Source: an uncultured Eggerthellaceae bacterium
GTDB taxonomy: Bacteria > Actinomycetota > Coriobacteriia > Coriobacteriales > Eggerthellaceae
Assembly: GCA_910577495.1 (NCBI GenBank)
Contig: CAJTML010000057.1
Coordinates: 3,910 to 12,845, forward strand
Direction of reading: 5' to 3'
DNA: 8,936 bases
In this document: piece by piece, positions 1 through 6,282 of the stretch
Numbering within the stretch: position 1 is the stretch's first letter
How the letters are laid out: each line of letters starts with the position of its first letter
The notes under the pieces: model-generated
What the model saw: the letters and a program-made list of their open reading frames with translations, nothing else
Databases searched by the model: none
What the model was told of the DNA's origin: nothing
Made by a program: the position numbers and the translations under genes

Positions 1-630
1 ATTGAGGCTGCGCATGGGCGTGCGCCGGCGGTGGCAACGGCAGTGAAGCGCGTGCATCCTGAAAACGTCGTGTTCGCTTACCAGGGCGACGGTGACCTGG
101 CTTCCATTGGTATGGCAGAAACGGTGCATGCTGCAACGCGTGGCGAAAACATCACGATCATCTTTATCAACAATGCCATCTATGGCATGACGGGTGGTCA
201 GATGGCGCCGACCAGTTTGCCCAACCAGATCACACAGACTTCGCCTTATGGTCGCGATACGCAGACGGCGGGCTATCCCATTCGCGTGTCTGAGCTGCTG
301 AGCTCCCTTGATGGCGTTGCATATCTGGAGCGCGTAACGGTAGATTCACCGAAAAACGTTCGCAAAGCTAAAAAGGCAATCAAAAAAGCGTTCCAAAATC
401 AGCTTGATGGCGTTGGTTATTCGCTCGTTGAAGTAGTTTCCACGTGCCCGACCAACTGGGGATTGTCTCCGCAAGACTCGTTTGATTGGATGCGCGAAAA
501 CATGCTTCCGTACTATCCGCTGGGCGTCTACAAAGACGTGGTTGCAGATGGGTTCGCTAACGCTGCTGAGGCGGCTGCTGCTCGCAACGCAGATTGCCCG
601 GTTGCTCATCCAGAAAAGGCAGGTGCATAA
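1..630 (+). CDS. 2-oxoacid:ferredoxin oxidoreductase, beta (TPP-binding) subunit, 5' truncated
   Basis: This is the thiamine-diphosphate-binding beta subunit of a cytoplasmic 2-oxoacid:ferredoxin oxidoreductase (VOR/KOR/IOR type). The enzyme interconverts a 2-oxoacid plus CoA with acyl-CoA, CO2 and reduced ferredoxin. The frame is open from base 1, so the N-terminus lies outside the window; 209 residues are visible before TAA. Counting from base 1, the TPP/Mg signature is clear: GDGD at residues 29-32, the NN pair at 57-58 and YGMTGGQ at 61-67, preceded by the HGRAPAVATA helix at 5-14. The alpha subunit, and possibly a ferredoxin-like delta subunit, should lie upstream. The gamma subunit follows after 5 bases. 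The substrate cannot be fixed from this subunit; branched-chain or aromatic 2-oxoacids and 2-oxoglutarate are all possible. Family assignment is secure, substrate is not. Confidence 0.93.
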   Translation: MEAAHGRAPAVATAVKRVHPENVVFAYQGDGDLASIGMAETVHAATRGENITIIFINNAIYGMTGGQMAPTSLPNQITQTSPYGRDTQTAGYPIRVSELLSSLDGVAYLERVTVDSPKNVRKAKKAIKKAFQNQLDGVGYSLVEVVSTCPTNWGLSPQDSFDWMRENMLPYYPLGVYKDVVADGFANAAEAAAARNADCPVAHPEKAGA

Positions 631-635
631 CGGCT

Positions 636-1172
636 ATGGGAAGAAACCTGAGTTTGGTATTGGCTGGCTTTGGTGGCCAAGGCGTACTATTTGCCGGCAA
701 GATTATTGCAACTGCTGGTCTTCTTGAGGATCGTGAAGTTTCATGGTTGCCTTCATACGGCCCTGAAATGCGTGGTGGTACAGCAAACTGCTCTGTCACG
801 CTGGCTGATGAGCCTATTGGCTCTCCGTTGGTTACCGCTCCGAACGCGCTCGTGGTTATGAACCAGCCCTCCATGGACAAGTTTGATACCGCGGTGGTAC
901 CGGGTGGTGTCATGGTGGTTGACGCAACGCTCGTTCAGCGCATTCCTGATCCAGCCGACGTGAGCGTGTTCGCCATTCCTGCCACCGAGATGGCCGAAGA
1001 GAACAACATGAAGGGTCTGGCTAACGTTATTTTGGTGGGCAAGCTTTTCGCCGAAACGCATTTTTGCGAAGAAGAGACGCTCTTTGCCGCTATGGAGAAG
1101 TGCGTACCTGCGCGCAAGCGTCACTTGCTGGATGCAAACATTGCAGCTTTAAAGCTGGGTATGCAGGCGTAG
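636..1172 (+). CDS. 2-oxoacid:ferredoxin oxidoreductase, gamma subunit
   Basis: This is the gamma subunit (pyruvate ferredoxin/flavodoxin oxidoreductase catalytic-domain family) that assembles with alpha and beta chains into the oxoacid oxidoreductase. The 178-residue product matches the usual length of a free-standing gamma chain. Diagnostic features are the N-terminal glycine-rich segment GFGGQGV at residues 11-17 and the SYGPEMRGGTANCSV block at about 40-54, followed by DEPIGSP. I chose the ATG at 636, 5 bases after the beta-subunit stop. An upstream in-frame ATG at 594 would overlap the beta gene and add a stretch unlike the family. The Shine-Dalgarno match is weak (AGG at 621-623, 12 bases away), consistent with translational coupling to the beta gene. 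It ends in TAG. Confidence 0.93.
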   Translation: MGRNLSLVLAGFGGQGVLFAGKIIATAGLLEDREVSWLPSYGPEMRGGTANCSVTLADEPIGSPLVTAPNALVVMNQPSMDKFDTAVVPGGVMVVDATLVQRIPDPADVSVFAIPATEMAEENNMKGLANVILVGKLFAETHFCEEETLFAAMEKCVPARKRHLLDANIAALKLGMQA

Positions 1173-1199
1173 AGCCTCACGATAAGAAAAGGACAAGCT

Positions 1200-1751
1200 A
1201 TGGAACAAGAGCTCGCTGATATTGGTTTGCGCATCCAGGGTCTTCGCGAGGCATGTGACGTAACCCAAGAAGAAATGGCACAAGAGTTGGGCGTTGATCT
1301 TGCTACGTATCAGGAGTGGGAAGCAACTGGCCAAGATGTGCCTATTTCGGCAATCTATCATATGGCGCACCACTTTGGTGTTGAGTTTACCGAGATCTTG
1401 ACGGGTACCGCTGCCAAGCTGGAGACCTATCATGTGGTTAAAAATGGCGAAGGCCGTGAGGTGGACCGTTATCCGGGATATCACTTTGAGGATTTGGCCT
1501 GGCGCTACACGGGAAAGATCATGCAGCCGCTGTTGGTGGTATTAGAGCCAAGTGTTGAGGCGGCTGAGCTGGTAACGCATACCGGACAAGAGTTTAACCT
1601 GGTCTTAGACGGCACGGTTGTTGTTACCTGGGGGGACAAAGAATTCGAACTTGAAGCAGGGGATTGCATCTATTTCAACCCGCAATACCCGCATGGGCAG
1701 CGCTGTAAAGGGGATAAGCCAGCGCGCTTTGTGACGATTATTGCTGAGTAA
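1200..1751 (+). CDS. XRE-family HTH / cupin-domain regulator
   Basis: This is a two-domain cytoplasmic regulator of 183 residues. Residues about 8-66 form an XRE-type helix-turn-helix: RIQGLREACDVTQEEMAQEL, then TYQEWEATGQDVPI. Residues about 108-181 form a small cupin barrel that would bind an effector, with HTGQEFNLVLDGTV at 127-140 and GDCIYFNPQYPHG at 154-166. The architecture is the familiar HTH plus cupin_2 layout of transcription factors that sense small metabolites. The start is supported by AAAAGGA at 1187-1193, seven bases before the ATG. It lies 27 bases after the gamma subunit and 22 bases before the acyl-CoA synthetase, so it probably regulates this operon, perhaps in response to a carboxylic acid or acyl-CoA. 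The effector is inference. It ends in TAA. Confidence 0.9.
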   Translation: MEQELADIGLRIQGLREACDVTQEEMAQELGVDLATYQEWEATGQDVPISAIYHMAHHFGVEFTEILTGTAAKLETYHVVKNGEGREVDRYPGYHFEDLAWRYTGKIMQPLLVVLEPSVEAAELVTHTGQEFNLVLDGTVVVTWGDKEFELEAGDCIYFNPQYPHGQRCKGDKPARFVTIIAE

Positions 1752-1757
1752 AGACCG

Positions 1758-1767
1758 AGAAGGATAG
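1758..1767 (+). promoter_or_regulatory. Ribosome binding site fixing a GTG start
   Basis: The purine-rich stretch GAGAAGGATA lies six bases upstream of GTG at 1774. It supports that GTG as the start of the acyl-CoA synthetase; no ATG is in a suitable place. Confidence 0.6.
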
Positions 1768-1773
1768 TAGGCT

Positions 1774-3447
1774 GTGGACCACGTATTAAAGCAATATTGC
1801 CCTCGTATTGAATTTGATTCATATGAAGACTTTTTCGAAAACTTCCAGATCAACGTCCCGGAGGCTTTCAATTTTGGTTATGACGTTGTAGACGAGTGGG
1901 CACGCGTTGAGCCTGAAAAAATGGCATTGGTGTGGTGTGATGACCACGACAATGAAAAAAAGATTACCTTTGCTGAGCTCTCGCGCTTGTCTAACCAGAC
2001 AGCAAACGCATTCAAGCGCCTTGGCATCGGCAAAGGTGACGTGGTTATGTGCATCCTGCGCCGTCGTTGGGAATATTGGGTGTGCGCGGTGGCGCTCTGC
2101 AAGCTTGGCGCAACTATTATCCCGGCATCGCTTCAGCTTACGAAAAAAGACGTGGTGTATCGCGCGAACAGCGCTGATGTAAAAGCTATTGTGTGCGTTG
2201 ACGACGATTATGTGTGCACGCAAGTTGAAGAGGCGCTTCCGGATTCACCGACCATTCGCGAAAAGATCCTGGTTGCGGGTCATCGTGACGGCTGGGTGGA
2301 TTTCGCCGATCTGATCAAAGATGAGTCAGATGAGTTTGAGCGTCCAACGGGGGACGAAGGTGTGACCAGCAAAGACATCATGCTCATGTACTTTACCAGT
2401 GGCACTACCGGAAACCCGAAGGCTGTATTGCATAACTTCGCCCATCCGCTTGGTCACATTATCACGGCAAAGTATTGGCAGCAGGTGCAAGAAAACAAGC
2501 TGCATATGTCGGTTACTGACTCTGGTTGGGCTAAATTTGGCTGGGGTAAGATCTACGGACAGTGGATTGCAGGCGCTACTATTTTCGCCTATGACATGGA
2601 GAAATTTGTGCCAACCAAGCTGCTCCAGAAGATTCAAGACTATAAGCTCACGACGTTCTGTGCGCCGCCGACGATGTATCGCTTCATGTTGCAAGAAGAT
2701 GTGGCGTCATATGATCTGTCCAGCGTTGAGAACTTCGCCACTGCTGGTGAGCCGCTCAATGCCGAGGTAACACTTGCGTGGGAGCGTTTGACGGGCAAAA
2801 AGATTCGCGAAGGCTTTGGTCAAACTGAAGGACCGGTGCTGTTGGCAACATTCCCGTGGATTGACCCGCGCCCGGGTTCTATGGGAAAGCTCTCTCCACT
2901 GCTCAATATCAAGTTGTTAGATGATGCAGGGGTAGAGGTAGAAGATGGCGAAGAAGGCGCAATCTGTGTGACGGGTCTTAAATAGGCATACCCGCCTGGG
3001 TTGTTCGTTGGCTACTATCATGATGATGAAAAGACGCGTGAAGCGGTTGGTGGCGACTATTACAACCTACACGATATGGCGTGGCGTGACTCGGATGGCT
3101 ATTGCTTCTTCGTGGGTCGAAATGACGACGTTATTAAGTGTTCTGGGTATCGTATTGGACCGTTTGAGGTGGAAAGTGCGCTCGTTGAGCATCCCGCTGT
3201 TGTTGAGTGTGCGGTAACGGCGGCACCTGATCCTATTCGCGGCAAAGTAGTCAAGGCAACCGTCGTGTTGGCACGTGGCTGGGAGCCCTCTGATGAGTTG
3301 GTAAAGGAGCTCCAAAACCACGTGAAGAAAACGACGGCACCATACAAATACCCACGCATTGTGGAATTTGTAGACGAGCTTCCCAAAACCATTGGTGGCA
3401 AAATTAAGCGCAAGCTGATTCGCCAAACCGATGGCATTCAGGAGTAA
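1774..3447 (+). pseudogene. AMP-forming acyl-CoA synthetase interrupted by one in-frame TAG
   Basis: This encodes an ANL-superfamily AMP-forming acyl-CoA synthetase (acetyl/medium-chain type), which activates a carboxylic acid with ATP and CoA via an acyl-adenylate. The frame runs from GTG 1774 to TAA 3447, 557 codons and the normal family length, but codon 404 (2983-2985) is TAG. Before it are the ATP-binding loop YFTSGTTGNPKAV at residues 206-218, DSGWAKFGWGK at 249-259, and GFGQTEG at 347-353. After it, in the same frame, are PPGLFVGYY, the hinge region GRNDDVIK at 448-455, GYRIGPFEVE at 458-467 and the acyl-adenylation lysine in PKTIGGK (Lys 543). Translation stopping at the TAG gives 403 residues without the C-terminal domain, expected to be inactive. 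There is no frameshift or second lesion, so the damage is recent, is a sequence error, or is read through. It follows the HTH/cupin gene by 22 bases. Confidence 0.88.
2983..2985 (+). other. In-frame amber codon inside the acyl-CoA synthetase gene
   Basis: TAG sits between GLK and AYPPGLFVGYY. The residue falls in a loop before the hinge motif, not at a known catalytic position. One base change from GAG, AAG or CAG would explain it. Confidence 0.9.
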
Positions 3448-3471
3448 AGTGCTGCTGCTTCTGAAGACCGT

Positions 3472-3484
3472 TTTACCTGGTAAA
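3472..3484. repeat. Short inverted repeat, candidate operator
   Basis: TTTACC and GGTAAA are perfect 6-base arms around a single T, 24 bases after the synthetase stop. The symmetry and size would suit a dimeric HTH protein. No second copy was noticed, so the role is speculative. Confidence 0.35.
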
Positions 3485-3530
3485 TGCGGCGAAAACTCAT
3501 GAGAGAGTTGTTGAAATCATAGCTGGCAGC

Positions 3531-3553
3531 TAATGAAATAACTCACTTCATTA
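3531..3553. repeat. AT-rich inverted repeat, candidate operator
   Basis: TAATGAA and TTCATTA are perfect 7-base arms around a 9-base spacer, giving a 16-base centre-to-centre spacing. There is no T-run after it, so an operator is more likely than a terminator. The HTH proteins at 1200 and 4467 are possible binders; this is inference. Confidence 0.4.
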
Positions 3554-3557
3554 TTTA

Positions 3558-3602
3558 GCATCTCTTCTTGTCGTTTAACACAATGAGAAGGGATGCATTT
3601 TT
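3558..3602 (+). terminator. Intrinsic-terminator-like hairpin that also covers the next gene's ribosome binding site
   Basis: Arms at 3558-3568 (GCATCTCTTCT) and 3586-3596 (AGAAGGGATGC) pair over 11 positions with one G-U pair. An inner TTGT/ACAA pairing (3568-3571 with 3580-3583) is possible if two bases bulge. ATTTTT follows at 3597-3602. The layout is that of a rho-independent terminator for the upstream operon. The right arm contains AGAAGGG, the only plausible Shine-Dalgarno for the ATG at 3603, so the hairpin could instead or also control translation. Confidence 0.6.
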
Positions 3603-4451
3603 ATGCAAGATCAACAACAGTATAATCCGCCCGTGATGCAACAGCATACCCAACAAGTTCACGCTGCTCCTGTTGCAGTGCAACCTCAGATGGTGGGCAC
3701 TTCTGGAATGGCAATCACATCTTTGGTGTTAGGTATATTGGCTATCGTTACGAGTTGGATGCCAATCCTGAACAATGGCTCATTCTTTCTTGCTATTTTG
3801 GGGGTCATTTTCGCCATTGTTGGCTTGGTGGGAATTAGCAAAGGAAAGAAGAAGGGTAAAGGCCTTGCCATAGCTGGTCTTGTTTTGGGCGTTATTTCAT
3901 GCGCTTTGGTACTGATCACGCAATCGATGTACGGAGCTGCTATTGATGCTGCTTCGGAAAGCATTAGTCCGTCGGTAACGGCCTCATCAGCAAGCTCGTC
4001 TTCTACTTCTTCCTCAGATGATGCCAGTGCATCAGATAGCTCAGCGGCGGGTTCCGAAGCATCCAGCGAGTCACAGGAAGTTGACTACACGAATTTGTCT
4101 ATGGGAGATTCGATTGAATTGACTGATGGGACGATTGTTGCCGTTACAAGCGTTCAGACCGGTCTAGTTAACTATGATGATTCGCCGTTATCTCAGGTCA
4201 CCGTTACCTATCAGAACAATGGTGATAAAGAAGTGTCTTTCAACCCGTATGATTGGAAGGCGCAGGATGCTCAAGGTGCGCTGTATTCCCAGACGTTCTA
4301 TATGGATGGTGAAAATGAGCTTTCATCGGGAGATTTAGCTCCAGGTGGTAGCGTTTCGGGCAATATTTATTTTGATGGTGATGTAACGAAGATCTCTTAT
4401 TATTCCAACATGTTTAACGATTCGGCTACTGCTAGCTGGGTGGTAGAATAG
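3603..4451 (+). CDS. Membrane protein with DUF4190-like N-terminus, Ser-rich linker and DUF4352/DUF5067-like C-terminal domain
   Basis: This is a 282-residue membrane protein of unknown function. A polar Gln/Pro-rich N-terminus (residues 1-30) is followed by three hydrophobic segments at about 36-55, 60-79 and 87-106. A basic loop, SKGKKKGKG (79-87), between the second and third suggests that loop is cytoplasmic. Residues about 118-158 are a low-complexity Ser/Ala/Asp linker. Residues 159-282 form a beta-rich domain with VTYQNNGDKEVSFNP and LAPGGSVSGNIYF, the wording of DUF4352/DUF5067-type immunoglobulin-like domains that usually sit outside the membrane. The start is ATG 3603, with AGAAGGG at 3586-3592 as ribosome binding site, inside a hairpin. 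It ends 15 bases before the HTH gene and is probably co-transcribed with it and the kinase; it may be their sensor or substrate. Domain naming is by resemblance only. Confidence 0.75.
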   Translation: MQDQQQYNPPVMQQHTQQVHAAPVAVQPQMVGTSGMAITSLVLGILAIVTSWMPILNNGSFFLAILGVIFAIVGLVGISKGKKKGKGLAIAGLVLGVISCALVLITQSMYGAAIDAASESISPSVTASSASSSSTSSSDDASASDSSAAGSEASSESQEVDYTNLSMGDSIELTDGTIVAVTSVQTGLVNYDDSPLSQVTVTYQNNGDKEVSFNPYDWKAQDAQGALYSQTFYMDGENELSSGDLAPGGSVSGNIYFDGDVTKISYYSNMFNDSATASWVVE

Positions 4452-4466
4452 TCATCCTTGTTGCAC

Positions 4467-4928
4467 ATGATGTCTAAACATCAAAAACTAAGAAGAAAGA
4501 AGCGGCGGGTATCTGAGCCTTTAACAGAAGAACTACTTAATGAGTTGCTTTCTTCAGGGAATCCTGCCGCTTTTATTGAGGAGAGAGTATTCAAAACAAC
4601 TTCGCTCTCTCAGCATTTGCAGCAGCTTTTGGATGAGCGCGGCCTTAAGCGATCTGATGTTATTCGTATGGCTGGCCTTAACCAGACTTTTGGATATCAG
4701 ATATTCATGGGACAGCGCGGGGCTTCCCGAGATAAGATTTTGCAAATTGCATTCGCAATGAAAGTGTCGCTAAAAGAGTGCAATCGTCTTTTAAAACTTT
4801 CAGGGGCAAATGAACTGTATTGCAAGAATCGTCGTGATGCGATCATTATTTTCTGCCTCGATAAAGGTTACACGCTTCAAAAAACTGATGATGAGCTTTA
4901 TCGTTTTGGCGAAGAGACTATTTCTTAA
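4467..4928 (+). CDS. Helix-turn-helix protein paired with a Ser/Thr kinase
   Basis: This small basic protein has 153 residues from ATG 4467. The N-terminus is strongly basic (KLRRKKRR). The middle, about residues 48-110, reads as an XRE-like HTH: LSQHLQQLLDERGLKRSDVI, MAGLNQTFGYQIFMGQRG, then DKILQIAFAMKVSLKECNRL. The C-terminal segment, LYCKNRRDAIIIFCLDKG, resembles the tail of a small HTH family that I recall sitting directly upstream of protein-kinase genes in gut anaerobes. The start is uncertain: ATG 4467, ATG 4470 or TTG 4458 are all in frame, and none has a good Shine-Dalgarno (GGTAG at 4442-4446 would best suit TTG 4458). It lies 15 bases after the membrane-protein gene and 23 before the kinase. 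It could be a DNA-binding partner or substrate of the kinase. The coding sequence is AT-richer than the genes before and after. Confidence 0.8.
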   Translation: MMSKHQKLRRKKRRVSEPLTEELLNELLSSGNPAAFIEERVFKTTSLSQHLQQLLDERGLKRSDVIRMAGLNQTFGYQIFMGQRGASRDKILQIAFAMKVSLKECNRLLKLSGANELYCKNRRDAIIIFCLDKGYTLQKTDDELYRFGEETIS

Positions 4929-4951
4929 ATTCTTTGCTACTATTAGTTTCT

Positions 4952-6169
4952 ATGACAGATGAACTTGCAAAGCACATACAGACACTCGACCACGATGCCT
5001 CATATCGGGTAGTTTCGACACTGAAATCTTCGGATCAGGAGACAACGGAACTGGTCACTTTTGTCGGTGCAAACCAATCGGAATTAGGCCCATTTATTCG
5101 CAAACGTTTTAAACGGGACGCGCCACTTGGAAGTGCGTACGCACTGCTCTATCAAGCGCAGCAGAGCGGACGGAGGTTTCTGCATGTCCCTGCCGTCTTT
5201 GAGTCTTATACTTTAGGGGATGAAGACGTTGTCGTTATGGAGTATCTCAAAGGGGAGACGCTCTATGACGTGGTGTATCGCTGTAATCCCTCAGTGGCGC
5301 TTGCGGCTGATGTCTTTCCGCAGCTCTGTGATGCAGTCCTTGAGTTTCAGGAATCATGTAACCCGCCACTCATTCATCGGGATATCAAGCCGTCAAATAT
5401 CATTCTTTCAAAGAACAATCTATCTATCATAGATTTTGGTATTTCGCGTACCTATAAACCCGATGTTGACTATGATACGCACCATTTCGGGACACGCGAA
5501 TACGCCGCTCCGGAGCAGTTTGGGTTTGGACAGACCGACGTGCGAACTGATGTATTTGCGCTGGGGCAGGTGCTTTGGTTTTGTTTAACGGAGCAAAATC
5601 CAACACAGCGAACGCGGCTTGAAGGTTATCATGATCCTCGTGTCCCTGAAGCGTATCGCCAGATCATCGTAAAGGCAACCTCGTTTGACCCCAATGATCG
5701 GTATGCCAACGTGCATGAATTAAAAGATGTATTCACGGCAGCGACAAAGCAACTTGGTAGCCTGGTACCTCAGGTACCAACGCCAGTTATGACATCATCG
5801 TCAACGGTGTCGGGTAACAACCAGAGCAAAATGGAGCAACTCCTACAGCTGTCTCCGCGGCATTTTATTCAGACCACGATCATGGTGCTTCTCAGCTTGC
5901 TTATTTTAGTTGCCTGCATTACAAGCGCTTTGGATCCGCTTCCAACGAGTAGCTTAGCGGGATATCCGCTCTGGGTTCGTATGGGGGAATCAGTATCTCT
6001 AGCGATTTTCTTCTTTCTACCGCTGTTTTATCTGGGGTGCTCCCATAAGTTGCTCGGGATATTTTTTCCCTTCGAAAAGAATATGACGTGGCCAAAGCGA
6101 ATATTGGTGCCACTGGTAGGTTTATCTCTCACGTGTATATCGTTCGTATTTTTTCAAATGTTTGTGTGA
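4952..6169 (+). CDS. Membrane-anchored Hanks-type Ser/Thr protein kinase, divergent N-lobe
   Basis: This 405-residue kinase would phosphorylate Ser/Thr on protein substrates at the inner face of the membrane. The C-lobe is complete: catalytic loop HRDIKPSN at 142-149 (catalytic Asp 144, Lys 146, Asn 149), DFG at 161-163 and AAPE at 185-188, then RTDVFALG. The N-lobe is unusual. There is no GxGxxG loop, the likely beta-3 lysine is Lys 51 in FIRKRF, and no clear helix-C glutamate is visible. After a Ser/Thr-rich linker (about 275-295), three hydrophobic segments lie at about 305-325, 347-363 and 384-402, with no large sensor domain outside. I chose ATG 4952; an in-frame TTG at 4934 is possible, and neither has a good ribosome binding site. 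The gene follows the HTH gene by 23 bases and ends in TGA. Kinase assignment is firm; targets are unknown. Confidence 0.88.
   Translation: MTDELAKHIQTLDHDASYRVVSTLKSSDQETTELVTFVGANQSELGPFIRKRFKRDAPLGSAYALLYQAQQSGRRFLHVPAVFESYTLGDEDVVVMEYLKGETLYDVVYRCNPSVALAADVFPQLCDAVLEFQESCNPPLIHRDIKPSNIILSKNNLSIIDFGISRTYKPDVDYDTHHFGTREYAAPEQFGFGQTDVRTDVFALGQVLWFCLTEQNPTQRTRLEGYHDPRVPEAYRQIIVKATSFDPNDRYANVHELKDVFTAATKQLGSLVPQVPTPVMTSSSTVSGNNQSKMEQLLQLSPRHFIQTTIMVLLSLLILVACITSALDPLPTSSLAGYPLWVRMGESVSLAIFFFLPLFYLGCSHKLLGIFFPFEKNMTWPKRILVPLVGLSLTCISFVFFQMFV
5763..5779. repeat. Perfect 7-base inverted repeat inside the kinase linker
   Basis: TGGTACC-TCA-GGTACCA encodes part of the linker between the kinase domain and the membrane segments. 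It could form a tight hairpin in the mRNA. It may be a by-product of a Val-Pro repeat in the protein (LVPQVPTP). Confidence 0.5.
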
Positions 6170-6220
6170 GCAACCTTCCTGAAACGAAATGCTGACTGCC
6201 GCATTGGTTGTTTGCTGCGG

Positions 6221-6229
6221 TGCTAGAAT
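6221..6229 (+). promoter_or_regulatory. Candidate extended -10 promoter for the AmmeMemoRadiSam operon
   Basis: TGCTAGAAT combines the extended TGn element with TAGAAT, 53 bases before the ATG at 6283. The -35 is weak: TTGGTT at 6204-6209 gives only a 14-base spacer. A CCGCA/TGCGG inverted repeat (6199-6203 and 6216-6220) overlaps the -35 area and could be an operator. The position in the 113-base gap after the kinase gene supports a new transcription unit. Confidence 0.45.
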
Positions 6230-6269
6230 CAGGCTCAAACCGACACGCAGTTTGCTTTCGTGATCAGGC

Positions 6270-6276
6270 AAGGAGA
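6270..6276 (+). promoter_or_regulatory. Strong ribosome binding site fixing the MEMO-AMMECR1 start
   Basis: AAGGAGA lies six bases before ATG 6283. It selects this start over the in-frame ATG-less extension that reaches back to 6208, whose translation does not resemble a MEMO protein. Confidence 0.8.
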
Positions 6277-6282
6277 TGTTTT

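Larger units (their letters stand above)
3448..3602. other. Intergenic region with three inverted repeats
   Basis: This 155-base gap has no credible reading frame. It separates the metabolic operon from the signalling cluster. It contains TTTACC-T-GGTAAA at 3472-3484, TAATGAA with a 9-base loop and TTCATTA at 3531-3553, and a strong hairpin at 3558-3596 followed by a T-run. I found no convincing -35/-10 pair; TTGTTG at 3508-3513 with TAATGA at 3531-3536 is the best-spaced but poor match. A promoter for the next gene is expected here if the hairpin terminates upstream transcription. Confidence 0.6.

Noticed and set aside
594..635. Longer gamma subunit starting at ATG 594
   Set aside because: It would overlap the beta gene by 37 bases, and the added residues are a frame-shifted reading of the beta C-terminus.
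3001..3447. Separate small gene encoding only the C-terminal domain of the synthetase
   Set aside because: It would need a TTG start with no ribosome binding site. The frame is continuous with the upstream part, so it is the 3' part of one interrupted gene.
3961..4080. Tandem repeat or CRISPR-like structure in the Ser-rich region
   Set aside because: The repetition is at amino-acid level only (Ser/Ala/Asp linker); the DNA has no regular repeat unit or spacer.
4906..4943. Promoter for the kinase gene (TTGGCG with TACTAT)
   Set aside because: The spacer would be 26 bases, too long, and the gene is most simply co-transcribed with the HTH gene.
6170..6220. Terminator after the kinase gene (CCGCA/TGCGG arms)
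   Set aside because: The stem is only five pairs with a 12-base loop and no T-run. It overlaps a candidate promoter instead.
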